Below are positions 63,140 to 64,000 of a stretch of 64,000 nt of DNA, piece by piece. This DNA is from Rhodosorus marinus (Eukaryota; Rhodophyta; Stylonematophyceae; Stylonematales; Stylonemataceae). The position numbers and the translations under genes are program-made. The notes under the pieces were generated by a model, which saw only the letters and a list, made by a program, of their open reading frames with translations, did not search any database and was not told the origin of the DNA. The first letter of the stretch is position 1; each line of letters opens with the position of its first letter. The DNA lies in NCBI GenBank assembly GCA_029953675.1, contig JAMWBK010000007.1, forward strand, positions 806,001-870,000, in the 5' to 3' direction.

Positions 63140-64000
63140 GCGTACTAGTCAAACGACAACTTCCCAACACGGCAGTTCTCGGCCAAGGAATTCAACGGGA
63201 TAAACGGGGGGGGTTTCCTTCCTGACCTGTCCTGCCTTTTGGAGCGGGTACAGTAACCAGGCAACCCCTGCACGGAACTCATATTAACTTAAAAGACCCA
63301 ATGGCGTACACAGTATCCCATTGTCCTAGCGCTTTTCCGTGGACTTCGTCCGGAGGCAAACCGTTCCGAGAAGGTTGAGCTGATTAGGCGCGGCACTCAC
63401 ACGGGAGTGCTTACTCTAGAAGACGAAAGCAGGCCTGCCAGGCAACGTCTCCCGCTCGCTCTTCTGAGGATGAAAGCAATCCGTCTCCAACGGAGATCTC
63501 GAACTCGAGTCACACAGACAGATTTCAGTACAGGATAAAATCGTGAAACGGGTATAGTCTTGTCTGCCTAGAATGCTCTGGATCCAACTAGTCAACAGAA
63601 AGGCCAATCCACGGGATACGATCCTTTGCTTCCGTACGCTAGTCAGCAGCCAAAGCCCTCTGAAGGCTGTACTCACGCAAAGGGACCCGCAAGGAGAACA
63701 TCTTTGGGAAGCGTTCTCTGGATTCACGAGTGGGTGCTGGGTTTAAGTCGTAAGGGTCGCTTTTTCGTTCAGTTTATGGGCTTTCACACCATCCGTGCAA
63801 TGTGTCTTTCCCAAATGACCCCCAAGGAACCTTTGATGCCTACCATGGTATAGCGCCTCCCAATGGTCCGCTTCTTCCCGTTCGTGCTCTTTACCTCACC
63901 ACTGCGAAAACCGTCAGTAGGAATTTTCTTTTTGGACATTTTTAAAGGGGTGAGGAGTAGGCCCTTCGAGAGCTAGACGGACTATAGAGGAGCCTCACCC
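63140..64000. other. Right-end region
   Basis: No firm gene. A minus-strand ATG at 63939 opens a short basic frame (MSKKKIPTDGFRSG) followed by a GTGAGG donor-like sequence; it could be the first exon of a gene, but no second exon was identified. Confidence 0.3.

Overview
This is nuclear DNA from an intron-rich eukaryote, almost certainly a photosynthetic alga. Protein-coding genes are split by short GT-AG introns (mostly about 50-130 nt, one of 211 nt). One gene encodes a PsbP-type photosystem II lumenal protein with a two-part plastid/lumen leader. A GatC amidotransferase subunit carries an organelle leader, and a tRNA gene and a 5S rRNA gene are in nuclear form. A red-algal or related lineage would fit, but nothing seen here proves it. 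Exon models were built by hand: I joined splice sites so that each conserved family alignment and the reading phase were kept. Every spliced model given with a full exon list closes to a whole number of codons.

Layout. 1-1.5 kb: 5' end of an NhaC-type Na+/H+ antiporter (-), running off the left edge. 2.4-8 kb: repeats, including an inverted pair of Ty1/copia integrase fragments, small tandem duplications and one unassigned ORF. 8.1-9.7 kb: intronless GT61-like glycosyltransferase (-). 10.7-13.2 kb: ribophorin I/OST1 (-, 9 exons). 14.3-15.4 kb: TRIP4/ASC-1-like (+, 3 exons), convergent with 15.4-18.5 kb NSUN2/Trm4-type RNA m5C methyltransferase (-, 13 exons). 19.1-25.9 kb: largest subunit of RNA polymerase I (+, 24 exons, 1570 aa). 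26.9-28.6 kb: AGC kinase of the DFD-motif class (-, 5 exons). 29.3-31.1 kb: a ~170-bp tandem array and two nested inverted repeats with retroelement protease-like sequence. 31.6-32.7 kb: GatC (-) preceded, two bases upstream, by another coding segment. 33.9-34.8 kb: ZIP metal transporter (+). 37.2-38.3 kb: tristetraprolin-type tandem CCCH protein (+). 39.3-40.4 kb: PsbP-like protein (-). 41.5-43.6 and 45.4-47.2 kb: two paralogous bacterial-type RtcB RNA ligases (-). 48.3-49.2, 51.5-52.5 and 56.6-58.0 kb: three related tandem-RRM genes (+), with a 5S rRNA gene, a homocysteine S-methyltransferase and a degraded Ty3/gypsy relic between them. 58.7 kb: tRNA-Glu(CTC). 60.4-61.8 kb: secreted FG-GAP-type protein. 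62.7-63.1 kb: BAG-domain-like protein.

Most conserved genes act on RNA: Pol I, tRNA/rRNA m5C methylation, RNA ligation, RRM and CCCH mRNA binding, ribosome quality control (TRIP4), 5S rRNA and tRNA. In eukaryotes such proximity need not mean co-function.

The most interesting points are four. (1) The second RtcB paralog keeps the metal-binding residues but has lost the histidine that accepts GMP. (2) Three dispersed tandem-RRM genes share intron phases, and two share a 32-nt microexon. (3) LTR-retroelement fragments recur as head-to-head palindromes at three loci. (4) The GatC start lies two bases after the stop of another same-strand coding segment.
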